Made by a program: the position numbers and the translations under genes
Shown: positions 13,786-27,900 of the stretch, piece after piece
Numbering within the stretch: the stretch's first letter is position 1
Layout: the number at the start of each line of letters is the position of its first letter
Notes under the pieces: model-generated
The model's database searches: none
Seen by the model: the letters and a program-made list of their open reading frames with translations, nothing else
What the model was told of the DNA's origin: nothing
Source of the DNA: Mastigias papua
Taxonomy: Eukaryota > Cnidaria > Scyphozoa > Rhizostomeae > Mastigiidae
Length of the DNA stretch: 64,000 nt
Reading direction: 5' to 3'
NCBI GenBank assembly: GCA_964019165.1
Contig: OZ025281.1
Coordinates: 18,501 to 82,500 of the forward strand

Positions 13786-15560
13786 AAGATAAACAGCACT
13801 GGAAACAAGGTAGAAATAAGCTAGCTAACAGGAGATATACAGCATTAAGGAAAGGACTAGAGGAAGAGATAAAAGATAGACATCACTTGAAAACACGGTA
13901 GAAATAAATAGCGTAATAAAGACAGAAGTACAGCATCAAATACATGAGTACAAGAAGAATAACATAATAACAAGTAATTTACAACAAGGATGAAATAAAT
14001 TGCTAAATAAAGAGAGACATACAGCATCGAAGACATAAGTAAAAGAAGAGAGAACAGAAAATAAGCACTTAAAAAGAGGCAACCATAAAGAGCTAAATGA
14101 GGAGAGACATACAACATCCATGACATGAGTAAAAGAAGAACAAAAAGATAAACAGCACTGAAAAAAGGGTAGACATAAATAGCTAAATAAAGAATGAAAT
14201 ACCACATCAACGAAATGTGTAAAAGAATAGCAAAACACTAACAAGCATTTCAAAAAGTGGTAGATATAAATTGCCAAATAAAGAGAGAGATACCACATCA
14301 CAGACATGAGCAAGAGAGGAGCAACAAGATAAACACCTCTATGACAAAAGGTAGAAATACATAGCTACATAAACAGAGAAATACAGCATCAAAGACATTA
14401 GTAATAGTGGAGCAATGAGATAAACAGCACTTGAAAAAGGATAGAAGTACATAGCTAAATAAAAATACACACACCGCATCACGTAAATGAGTAAAACAAG
14501 AGTAACAAGATAAACAGCACTTGACCATAGGTAGAAATAAATAGCTAAACAAAGAGAGAAATACAGCTTTAAAGAAATGAGTAACAGTGGAGCAACACAA
14601 TAAACAGCACTTAAAAACAGGGACGACATAAAAAGCTAAATAAAGAGGGAAAAGAAGCATAAAAATCATGAATAATCCAAGAGCAGAAAGATAGAGAGCA
14701 CTGGACAACAAGGTAGACATAAACAGCTAAAATCTGAGAGAAATACAGAATCAAAGAAATGACTAAATGACAAGCAAACAGATAAACAGCACTGGACAAT
14801 AGGTAGACATAGATAGCTAAATAGAGAGAAAGGCGCGTTAAAGAAAGGAGTAAATACCACGTTAAAGAAAGGAGTAAGAGAAGGGCAACCAGATAAACAG
14901 CAACTGAAACAAAGGTAGACATAAACAGCTAAATAAAGGGGGAAATACAGAATCAAAGAAATGAGTAAAAGATGAGCAATTGAAAAAATGGTAGAGATAA
15001 ATAACTAAATAAAGAGAGACACACAGAATCAATAAAAATGAGTAATAGTGGAGCAGCAAGATAACCAGCATTTGACAAAAAGGTAGAAATAAATAGCTAT
15101 ATAAAAAGAGACATACAGCATCAACAACATGAGTAAAAGAGGAGCAACAAGATAAACAGCATTTGACAAAAAGGTAGAAATAAACAGCTAAATAAAGAGA
15201 GACATACCGCATCACAGGCATGAGCAAAAGAGGAGCAACAACATAAACACCTCTATAACAAAGGTAGATATAAATAGCTACTTCAAGAGAGACATAGCGT
15301 ATCCTAAAGGAGTCAGAAGAGCAAAACGATAAACCTAGTAACACGATACAAATAAACAGCTAAATAAAGAGACAAATAGCGGATCAAAGACATGAGCAGC
15401 AGAGGACCAACCAGATAACAACCATTACAAACAAGATAGAAATAAAAATCGCAGACAATGAGTAACAGTGGAGCAATAAGATAAAAAGCACTTGAGATAA
15501 TGTAGACATAAGAAGCTAAATACAGAGCGAACTACTGCAACAAAGACATGAGTAATACAG
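13785..15560 (+). repeat. B1-type island inside the B2 block
   Basis: At about 13,786 the text switches from 'catcacatga/cggtaaaa' to 'cagcactggaaacaaggtag', and it switches back near 15,560. About 20 units of B1 type are enclosed. The island includes one copy of the recurrent two-unit cassette (15,241-15,400). Such an island implies duplication or transposition of a multi-unit block, or conversion, rather than simple slippage. Confidence 0.8.
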
Positions 15561-16667
15561 AGCACAAAGATAAAAATGACAAGACACATGGGTAAACACA
15601 AATAGCTAACTAAAGAAAGACATACAGCATCAATGAAATGAGTAAAAGACGAGCAAAAGATACACATGACATGACACAACGGTAATAATAACTAACTAAA
15701 TACAGACAGATATACAGCATCAAAGAAATGTGTAAGAGAAGATGATAAAGATAAACATTACATGACAAAACGGTAAAACTAAATAGCTAAATAAAGACAG
15801 ACATACAGCATCACAGAAATGAGTAAGAGACGAGGATAAAGATAAACATCACATGAAAACACGGTAACAATATATAGCTAAATAAATAACGACATGCTGC
15901 ATCAAGGAAATGAATAAAAGAAGAGGAAGAAAATAAACATCACATGAAAAAACAGTAAAAATAAATAGCTAGATAAAGACAGAAATAAAGCATCAAGGAA
16001 AAGAGTAACAGACGATGATACAGATAAACAACACATGAAATAACGGTAAAACTTAATAGCTACATAAAGAAAGAAATAGAGCATCAACGACATGAGTAAG
16101 AGAAGAGGATAAAGATAAACATTACATGACAACACGGTAAAACTAAATAGCTAAATAAAGACAGACATACAGCATCAAAGAAATGAGTAAGAGACGAGGA
16201 TAAAGATAAACATCACATGAAAACACGGTAACAATATATAGCTAAATAAAGAAGACATAGAGCATCAAAGAAATGAGTAACAGAACACCAAACAGATAAA
16301 AAGCATGTGACACAATGGTAGAAGTAAATAGCTAACTAAAGACAGCAATGCAGCATCAAAGGAGTGAGTAACAGACGAGCAAAAGACAACCATCACATGA
16401 GAAAACAGTAAAAGTAAATAGCTACATAAAGAAGACATACAGCAACAAAGACATGAGTGCAACTTGAGCTAAAAGATAACCATCACATGACAAACCGGTA
16501 ACATTAACGACATGATTTAAAGAAGAGTAAAGGTAAACATCACATGACAAAACGGTAAAAATAGCTAGCTAAATAACAACAGAAATACAGCATCAAAGAC
16601 ATGACTTAAAGAAGAGCAAAACAAATAACATCACATGAAAACCAAGTAACAACAAATAGCTACATAA

Positions 16668-16783
16668 CTAGCTTAGTACTGATAGCCCGCTCCACGCGGG
16701 CTTCCCTAGCCCCAGTTCAAAAGTTGCATATTAGCCTTGGACAGACTAACGCTGTGCCCCCATGAAAGTTGCTTGGTCTGGTC
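16668..16783. other. 116-bp structured insert, GC-richer than the array, possible small-RNA-derived element
   Basis: The repeat breaks after 'gctacataa' and resumes at 'tgagtaaacgaagagc'. The insert holds two perfect or near-perfect hairpins with five-base loops: agcccgc/gcgggct at 16684-16702, and ttagcct/agactaa at 16731-16749 (one G-T pair). Read on the minus strand, the order is hairpin, then 'aacttttga' (16725-16717), then hairpin, which is the layout of an Sm-site small nuclear or spliced-leader RNA 3' end. Read on the + strand, 'tagcttagtactgatagc' and, 47 bases on, 'agttcaaaag' weakly recall tRNA A and B boxes. I do not recognise the family; both readings are inference. Confidence 0.6.
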
Positions 16784-19700
16784 TGAGTAAACGAAGAGCA
16801 CCAAGATAAACATCACGTAACACCACGGCAAAAATAAATAGCTACATAAAGAAAGACATACACCATCATGGATAAGAGGAAAAGAAGAGCAAATCCATAA
16901 AGATACCATGACAAATCCGTAAAACTACATAGCTAAATAGAGACAGACATACCCCATCAAAGACATGAGTAAAAGAAGAGCATCAAGATAACATTCACAT
17001 GACAAAACGGTAAAAATAAATAGCTAAATAAAATCAGACATACAGCATCAAAGACATGAGTAAAAGAAGAGCAAGCAGATAAACATCACATGACACAACG
17101 GTAACAATAAATATCTAGCTAAAGAAAGAACTACAGCATCACAGACATGAGTAAGAGAAGAGGATCAAGATAAAAATCATAAGATAAAACGGTAAAACCA
17201 AATAGCTAACTAAATACAGACATACAGCATCGTAGACATGAGTAAAAGAAGAGCAAATGATACACATAACATGACAAAATGGTAACAATACATAACTACA
17301 TATAGACAGAAATACAGCATGAAAGAAATGATTTACAGAGGAGACAAACGATAAACATCACATCAAAACACGGTAAAAATAAACAGCTAGATAAAGACAG
17401 AAATACAGCATCAAAGACATGAGTAAAAGAGGAGCAAAAAGACAAACATCACAAGAAACAACGGTAAAACCAAAGAGCTAACTAAAGAAAGACATACCGC
17501 CTCAATGACATGAGTAAACGAAGAGCAAAAAAATACACATCACATGACAAAATGGTAACAATAAATAGCTAAATAGCGACATAAATACAGCATCAAAGAA
17601 CTGCGTAAGAGATGAGGATAAATACAAACATCACATGAAAACACGGTAAAAATAAATACTTACGTAAAGAAAGACAAACAGCCTCAAAGACATGAGTAAA
17701 AGAAGAGCAAACAGAAAACCATCACATGACAAAACAGTAAAATACATAGCTAAATAACGACAGAACTACAGTATCAAAAGAAATTATTTAAAGACGAGAA
17801 AACGATAAACATCACATGACAAAATGGTAAAAATAAATAGCTAAGTATAGACAGATGTACAGCATTAAAAGGAATGAGTAAAAGACGAGCAAACTAATAA
17901 ACATCACAAAGAAACCCGGTAAAAATAAATAACTACCTAAAGACAGAAATACCGCGTAAAAGACATAAGTAAAAGATGAGCAACAAGATAAACATCACTT
18001 GAAAAAACGGTAAAAATAAATAGCAAAATAAAGACCGACATAAAGCATCAAAGACATGGGTAAAAGAGGAGGACACAGATACATATCACAAGACACAACG
18101 GAAATAATAAATAACTAACTGAAGAAAGACATACTGCGTCAAATACATGAGTAAAGGAGGAGCAACAAGATAAACATCACATGATACAACGGTAAAATTA
18201 GATAGCTAAATAATGTAAGAAACACAGCATCAAGGAAATGCGAAAAAACAAGAACAACAAGATACACATCACATAACAACACGGTAATAATACATCGCTA
18301 AATAACAACAGACATACAACATCAAAGAATTGAGCAAGAGAGGGGGATAATGATAAACATCACATGACAAAACAGCAAATATAAATAGCTACATACAGAC
18401 AGAGATATAGCATGAAAGATATGAGTAAAAGAAGAGCAACAAGATAAACATCACATGACAACACGGTAACAATAAATATCTAACTAAAGAAAGACCTACA
18501 ACATCACAGAAATGAGTAAGAGAAGAGGATAAAGATAGACATCACAAGACAAAACGGTAAAACAAAATAGCTAACTAAAGAGATACATACAGCATCAAAG
18601 ACATGAGTAGAAGATAAGCAAAATATACACATCACATGAAAACAGGGTAAAACATAAATAGCTACATAGAGACAGACATACAGCATCAAAGAAATTAGTA
18701 ACAGAGGAGCAAACCGATAACCATCACAAGACAAAACGGTAAAAACAACTAGCTAACTAAATACAGACATACAGCATCAAGGAAATGAGTAAACGAAGAG
18801 CGACAGGATAACCATCACATAACACAACAGTAAACATAAATAGTTACATGAGGAAAGAAATACAACATCACTGACATGAGTAAAAGAAGATCAATACCAT
18901 ACACATCACATGACAAATCGGTAAAAATAAATAGTAACATACAGAAAAGCATACAGCATCAAAGACATGAGTAAGAGAAGAGCAACAAGATAAACATCAC
19001 ATGAAAAAACGGTAAAAATAAATAGCTACATAATGAAACAAATACAGCATCAAGGACATTCGAAAAACAAGAGCAACAAGATAACCATCATATAACAAAA
19101 CGGTAAAAATACATAGCTAAATACAAAGGGACATACAGCATCACAGACTTGAGTAACAGAGGGGATAACGATAAACATATCATCAAAAAACACTAAAGAT
19201 AAATAGATACATAAAGACAGAAATACAGCATGAAAGACATGAGTAACAGAAGAGCAAAACGATAACCATCACAACACAAAACCGTAAGAAATAAATAGCT
19301 AAATACAGATTGACATAGCATCACAGACATGAGTAAGGGAAGAGGATAAAGATACACATTACATTATAAAACGGTAACAATGAATAGGTAAATAAAGAAA
19401 GACATACAACATCAAAGACATGAATAAGAGACGAGCAAACACATATACATCACATGACAAAACGGTAAAAATAAATTGCTAAATAACGAAAGACATACAG
19501 CATGAAAGAACTGAGTAAGAGATGCGGCTAAAGATAAACATCACATGACAACACGGTAAAAATAAATAGTTAAATACAGAGAGACATACAACCACACAGA
19601 CATGAGTAAACGCCGAGCAACAAGATAAATATCACATGACAAAACATTAAAAATAAATGGCTAAATACAGAAAGACATACAGCATAAAAACATGAGTAAA

Positions 19701-21420
19701 AGACGAGCAAACAGATAAACATCACAAGACAAATCGGTGAAAATAAATAACTAACAAAAGAAAGAAATACTGAGTCAAAGACATGAGTAAGAGAGGAGGA
19801 TAAAAATAAACATCATATGAAAAAACATTAAAACTAAATAGCTAAATACAGACAGACAGACAGCATCAAAGACATGAGTAAGAGAAGAGCAAAAACATAA
19901 ACATCACATGACAAAACGGTAAAAATAAATAGCTATATAAAGACAGCAATACAACATCAAAGACATGATTGAAACAAGAGCAAATGACAAACATCACATG
20001 AAAAAACGGTAAAGATAAATAGCTAAACAGAAAGAACATACAGCATCAAAGAAATGAGTAAACGAGGAGTAAGAAGACAACCATTACAAGAAACCACGGT
20101 AAAAACACATAGCTAACTAAAGACAGACATACAGCATTAAAGACATGAGTAAAAGAATCCCATGACAAAACGATAAAAATATGTAACTAAATAAAGAAAG
20201 ACATAGAGCATCCAAGACATGAGTAAAAGAAGAGCAAACAGATAAACATAACATGAAACAACTTAACAATAAATAGAAACAATACAGACAGACATACAGC
20301 GTCAAATACATGAGTAACAGATGAGCAACAAGATAAACATCACATGAAAAAGCATTAAACATAAATAGCTAAATAAAAAAAGGCATACACATCAGATGAA
20401 ACAAGGGTAAAAATAAATAGCTAAATACAGACAGAAATACAGCATTAAAGACATGAGTAAGAGAAGAGGATAAACATACACATTACATGAGAAACCGGCA
20501 AAAATACATACCCAAATAAAGAAAGACATACAGCATCAAAGACATGAGTAACACATAAGCAAAACAACAAACATCACATGACACAACGGTAAAACTACAT
20601 AGCTACATAAAGAAAGATATACAGTATAAACGACATGATTTAAAGAAGAGCAATAGATAAACATCACGTAACATAATGGTACAAATAAATAGCTAAATAA
20701 CGAAAGACATACAGCATCAAAGAAATGACTAAACGATAAGCAAAAAGATACACATCACAAGACAAAACGGTAAATGTAACTAACTAACTAAAGACAGAAA
20801 TACCGCGTCAAAGACATGAGTACAAGACAAGCAACAAGATAAACATCACATGACAAACCATTAAAAATACATAATTAAATAAAGAAAGACATATAGCATC
20901 GACCACATGAGTAAGAGAGGAGCAACAAGATAAACATCACATGATACAACGGTAAACATAACTAGCTAGATAACGAGAGACATACAACATCACAGAAATG
21001 AGTAAAAGACGAGCACTAAGATAAACATCACAAGTAAGAAATAACTAAAGAAAGACATACCGCCTCACAGACATGAGTACAAGAAGAGCAAAAACATACA
21101 CATCACAAGACAAAACGATAAAAATAAATAGCTAAATAACGAAAGAAATACAGTATTAAAAAAAATTATTTAAAGAAGAGCAAACGATAACCATCACATG
21201 ACAAAATGGTAAAAATAAATAGCTACGTAACGACAGACATACAGCATTAAAATGAATGAGTAAAAGACGAGCACAATAATAAACATCACAAGACAACACG
21301 GTAAAAATAAGTAACTAAGTAAAGAAAGATATATCGGATAAAGGACATAAGTAAAAGAAGAGCAACAAGATACATATCACATGACAAAACGGTAAACATA
21401 CATAGCAATATAAAGACAGA

Positions 21421-21990
21421 CATACAGCATCAAAGACATGAGTAAAAGAAGAGCAGACAGATAAACATCACAAGACAAAATGGTAAAAATAAATAGCTAC
21501 GTAACGACAGACATACCGCATTAAAAGGAATGAGTAAAAGACGAGCACAATAATAAACATCACAAGACAACACGGTAAAAATAAGTAACTAAGTAAAGAA
21601 AGATATACCGAATAAACGACATAAGTAAAAGAAGAGCACCAAGATATCACATGAAAAAACGGTAAACATACATAGCAATATAAAGACAGACATACAGCAT
21701 CAAAGACATGAGTAAAAGAAGAGCAGACAGATAAACATCACAAGACAAAATGGTAAAAATAAATAGCTACGTAACGACAGACATACCGCATTAAAAGGAA
21801 TGAGTAAAAGACGAGCACAATAATAAACATCACAAGACAACACGGTAAAAATAAGTAACTAAGTAAAGAAAGATATACCGAATAAACGACATAAGTAAAA
21901 GAAGAGCACCAAGATATCACATGAAAAAACGGTAAAAATACATAGCAATATAAAGACAGACATACAGCATCAAAGACATGAGTAAAAGAA
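21421..21990 (+). repeat. 270-bp higher-order repeat (trimer of B2 units), two near-identical copies
   Basis: The landmark 'catacagcatcaaagaca' falls at 21421, 21691 and 21961, exactly 270 bp apart. The two intervening 270-bp blocks are nearly identical, for example 'ggtaaacata' against 'ggtaaaaata'. Each block is three distinct monomers with signature words 'ccgcattaaaaggaatga', 'aataagtaactaagtaaa' and 'atagcaatataaagacag'. A more diverged copy precedes it at about 21,151-21,420. Confidence 0.92.
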
Positions 21991-24900
21991 GAGCAGACAG
22001 ATAAACATCACAAGACAAAACGATAAAAATAAATAACTAACTGAAGACAGACATAACGCGTCAAATACGTGAGTAAAAGAAGAGCAACAAGATAAACATC
22101 AGATGACAAAACGGTAAAATTAGATAACTACATAATGAAAGACATACAGCATCAAGGACATGCGAAAAACAAGAGCAAGAAAGATACACATCCCATAACA
22201 AACCGGTAATAATAACTCGCTAAATAAAAACAGACATACAGCATCAACGAATTGAGTAAGAGAGGGGGATAACGATAAGCATCATATGAAAAAACAGCAA
22301 AGTAAATAGCTAAATACAGACAGAGATATAGCATGACAGAAATGAGTAAAAGAAGAGCAAAAAGATAAACATTACAAGACAAAAGCAATAAAAATAAATA
22401 ACTAACTAAAGACAGACATAGCTCGTCAACACCATGAGGAAAAGAGGAGCAAAAAGATAAACACTACAAGACAACACGGTAAAAGCAAATAGCTAACTAA
22501 CGAAAGACATACAGCATCAAGGAATTGAGTAAAAGAAGAGCAAAACCATACCCATCACTTGACAAAACGGTAAAAATACATAGCTACATAATGACAGTAA
22601 TGCTGTATCAAAGAACAGATTTAAAGAAGACCGAAAGATAAACATCCCATGACAAAAAGATAAAAATATGTAACTAAATAAAGAAAGACATAGAGCATCC
22701 AAGACATGAGTAAAAGAAGAGCAAACAGATAAACATAACATGAAACAACTTAACAATAAATAGAAACAATACAGACAGACATACAGCGTCAAATACATGA
22801 GTAACAGAAGAGCAACAAGATAAACATCACATGAAAAAAGGTAAAAATTAATAGCTAAATAACGAAAGAAATACAGAATCAGGGACATGCGAGACATAAG
22901 AGCAACAAGATACACATCACATAACAAACCGGTAATAATAACGCGCTAAATAAAAATAGACATACAGCATCAAAGACTTAAGTAAGAGAGGGGGATAACG
23001 ATAAGCATCACGTGAAAAAACAGCAAACATAACTAGCTAAATATAGACAGAGATATAGCATGAACGATATGAGTAACCGAAGAGCAAAATATATACATCA
23101 GAAGACACAACGGTAAAAGTAAATAGCTAAATAAAGATAGACATATAGCATCAAACAAATGAGTAAGAGAAGAGCAAAAAGATAACCATCACATAACAAC
23201 ACGTCAAAACTATATAGCAAACAACAGAGAGGAATGCAACATCAAAGAAATGAGTAAAAGAAGACCAAAAACATACAAATCACATGACACAACGGTAAAA
23301 ATAAATAGCTAAATAACGAAAGACATACAGTATCAAAGAAATTATACACATCATATCACAAAATGGTAAAAATACCTAGCTACATAAAAAGGTCTACAGC
23401 ATCAAAGATATGAGGACAAGAACAGCAAGAAGATAAATATCACAAGAAACAACGGTAAACATAAATAACTACCTAAAGACAGCCATATGCCATTAAAGAC
23501 ATAAGTAAAAGAAGAGCACAAAGATAAACATCACATGACAAAACAGTGAGAAAAATAGCAAAATAAAGACAGACATACAGCATCAAAGACATGAGTAAGA
23601 GAGGAGCAAAATGATAAACATCACATGAAGCAACAGTAAAAATATATAACTACATAAAGCAAGGAATACTGTATCAGAGACATGATTTACAGAAGAGCAA
23701 AAGATAAACATCACATGATAAAACGGTAAAAATAAATAGCTAAATCAAGAAAGACATATAGCATCAAGGAAATGAGTAAAAGAGGAGCAACAAGATAAAC
23801 AACACATAACCAAACGGTAAAACTAAATAGCTGAATAAAGAAGAAATACAACATAAAAGAAATGAGTGAAAGAAGAGCAAAAAGATAAACATCACAAGAT
23901 AAAACGATAGAAATAAATAGCAAACTACAGACAGACATACAGCATCCAAGACATGAGTAAGAGAGGAGCAACAAGATAAACATCGCATGAAACAACAGTA
24001 AAAATATATAGCTACATAAAGACAGACATACTGTATCAAAGACATGATTTATAGACGAACAAAATATAAACATCACATGACAACACGGTAAAAATAAGTA
24101 GCTAGATAAAGACAGACATACAGCATCAACGATGTGAGTAAAAGAGGAGCAAATAGATAAACATCGAAAGAGAAAACGGTAAAAATAAATAAATAACTAA
24201 AGAAAAAAATAGCGCCTCAAAGACATGAGTAAAAGAGGAGCAACAGGATAAACATCACATGACAAAACAGTAAAACTACATAGCACACTACAGATAGACA
24301 TACAGCATCAACGACGTGAGTAAACGAGGAGCAAAAAGATAAACATCACAAGAAAAAATGGTAACAATAAATAACTAACTAAAGAAAGAAATACCGCGTC
24401 AAAGACATGAGCAAACGAAGAGCAACAAGATAAACATCACACGAAAACACATTCAAAATAAATAGCTAAATAAAGAAAGACAAACAGCATCAAAGATATG
24501 AGTAAGAGAAGAGCAATGAGCTAAACATCACATGAAGAGCTGTAAACATAATTAACTAACTAACAGCAGAAATACAGCATCAAAGAAATTACTTACAGAA
24601 GAGCAAACATATACACATCACATGACAGAACGGTAACAATAAATAGCTAAAAATAGACAGACATACAGCATCAAACACATGAGTAAGAGATGACGATACA
24701 GATAAACATCACATGATAAAACGGTACAAATAAATAGCTACATAAAGAAAGATTAACAGCATCAAGGAAATGAGTAAAATACATAAAGAGAGATTAACAG
24801 CATCAAGGAAATGAGTAAAGAACGAGCACCAAGATAACCATCACGCAACAAAACGGTCAAAATAAATAACTAAATAAAGACAGACATACAACAAAAGATA

Positions 24901-27900
24901 TGAGTAAAACACGAGCAAAACCATAAACAACACATGACACAACGGTTAAACTACAAAGCTAACTACAGAAAGGCATACAGCATCAAAGAAATGAGTAAGA
25001 GAGGACGAAAGAGATAAACATCACATTAAACCACAGTAAACAAATAGCTAACTAAAGACAACACATACCGCGTCAAAGACATGAGTAAAAGAAGAGCAAC
25101 ACAATAACATTCACATCAAAAAACGGTAAAAATAAATAGCTAAATAGAAACAGAAATACAGCATCAAAGATATGAGTTATACAAGAGCAAACATATACAC
25201 ATCACATGACAACACGGTAACAATAAATATCTAACTACAGAGAGAACTACAGCATCAGAGAACTAAGTAAGAGAAGAGGATAAAGATAAACATTACATGA
25301 CAACACAGACACAATAAATAACTAAATACATAGAGACATACAGCATAAAAGACATGAGTAAAAGAAGAGCACCAAGATAAACATCATATAACAACACGGT
25401 AAAAATAAATAGCTACATAAACAATTGAATACAGCATCAACAACATGAGTACGAGAAGAGGATAAAGATAAACATCACATGATAAAACGGTAAACATAAA
25501 TAGCTAAATACAGAAAGAACTACAGCATCAAGGACATGAGTAAGAGAACAGGATAAAGACAAACATTACATGACAAAACGACAAAACTTAATGCCTAAAT
25601 AACGAAAGACATACAGCATCAAAGAAATGAGTAACACATGAGCAAAAAGATAAACATCACATGACACAACAGTAAAACTAAATAGCTACATAAAGGCAGA
25701 TATACAGTATCAAAGACATGATTTAAAGAAGTGCAAAAGATAAACATCACGTGACAAAATGGTAAAAATACATAGCTAAATAACGAAAGACACACAGCAT
25801 CAACGAATTGACTAAACGATAAGCAAAACGACAAACATCACAAGACAACAGGGTAAAAATAACTAAGTAACTAAAGACAGAAATACCCCGTCAAAAACAT
25901 GAGTAAACGACGAGCAACAAGATAAACATCACATGAAAAAACGGTAAAAACAAATAGCTACACAAACCCAGACATACAGCATCAATCACGTGAGTAAAAG
26001 AGGAGAAAGCAGATAAACATCACAAGACAAAACGGTAAAATTAAATAACTAACTAAAGACAGAAATACCGCGTCACAGACATAAGTAAGAGAAGAGGATA
26101 CAAATAGACATCAAATGAAAAACCATTAAAAATAAATAGCCAAATAAAGACAGAAATACAGGATAAAAGACATGATTTAATCAAGAGCAAATGACAAACA
26201 TCACATGACACACCAGTAACAATAAATAGCTACAAAAAGAAGGAAATACAGCATCAAACACATGAGTAAAAGAAGAGCAAAAAGATAAACATCACATGAC
26301 AAAACAGTAAAAATAAATAACTAACTAAAGAAAGAAATACCGTGTCAAAGATATGAGTTAAAGAAGAGCAACAAGATAAACATCACATGAAAAAGCATTA
26401 AAAATAAATAACTAAATAAAGAAAGACATACAGCAACGAAGACATGAGTAAGAGAGGAGCAACAAGATAAACATCACATAACAAAGCGGTAAAATTAAAC
26501 AGCTAAATAAAGAAAGATATACAGCGTCAAAGATATGAGTAAACGAAGAGCAAAATGATAAACATTACTTGAACAAACGGTAAACATACATAGCTAAATA
26601 ACGACAGAAATAGAGCATCAATGAAATGAGTACAAGAAGAGCACCAACATAAACATCACATAACAAAGCGGTAAACATAAATACCTCAATCAAGAAGGAC
26701 ACACAACATCAAAGACATGAGTAAAATACAAAGCAAAACCATACACGTCACTTGACTAAACGTTAGACATAAATAGCTAAATAACGAAAGACATAAAGCA
26801 TCAAAGAAATGAGTAAAAGACGATCACAACCACAAACATCACAAGAAAAATGGTAAAAATAAATAACTAACTAAAAAAAAGACCGAGTCAAAGACATGAG
26901 TAAGAGACGAGCAAATAGACAAACATCACTGGAAACAACAGTAAAACTAAATAGCTAATTACAGAAAGACATACAACATCAAAGAGATGTGGAAAAAAAG
27001 AGCAAAACCATAAACATAACATGACAAAACGGTAAAATTACATAGCTAAATACAGAAAGAAATACAGCATCAAAGAAATGAGTAAGAGAAGACGATAAAG
27101 ATACGCATCACATGACAACACAGTAAACATCACTAGCTAACTAAAAACAGAAATACAGTATAACGACATGACTTAAACAAGAGCAAAAATTAAACATCAC
27201 ATGACAAAACGGTAACAATAAATAGCTAACTAAAGAAAGAAATAACGCGTCCGAGACATGAGTAAAAGAAGAGCAACAAGATAAACATCACATGACAAAA
27301 CATTACAAATAAATAGTTACATAAACTTGGACATACAGCATCAAGGACAAGATTTAAACAAGAGCAAAAGACAAACATCAAATGAAAAAACGGTCAACAT
27401 AAATAGTAAAATTCAGACAGAAATACAGCATCAAATAAATGAGTAAGAAAAGAGGATAAAGATAAACATCACATGATAAAACGGTAAAAACAAATAACTA
27501 AATAAAGAAAGAACTAGACCATACACGAAATGAGTAAACGACGTGCAGAACGATAAACACCACACAACAAAAAGGTAAACATAAATAACTAACTAAAGAC
27601 AGAAATACCGCGTCAAAGGCATGAGTAAACGAAGAGCAACAAGAAAAACATGACATGACACACCATTGACAATACATACAAAATACAGACGGACATACAG
27701 CATCATAGACATGAGTAAGAGAAGAGGAAAAAGACACAACATCACATGACACAACAGTAGAAATAAATAGTTAAATAGAGACAGACATAAACCATCAAAG
27801 ACATGAGTAAGAGAAGAGCAAACAGATAAACATCACATGACAAAACGTTGAAAGTAAATAGCTACATAAAGACAGACATACAGCATCAAAGACATGATTT

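Noticed and set aside
16668..16690. 5S rRNA internal control region, suggested by 'ttagtact'
   Set aside because: Only eight bases resemble the 5S C-box region and the rest of the 5S gene is not there.
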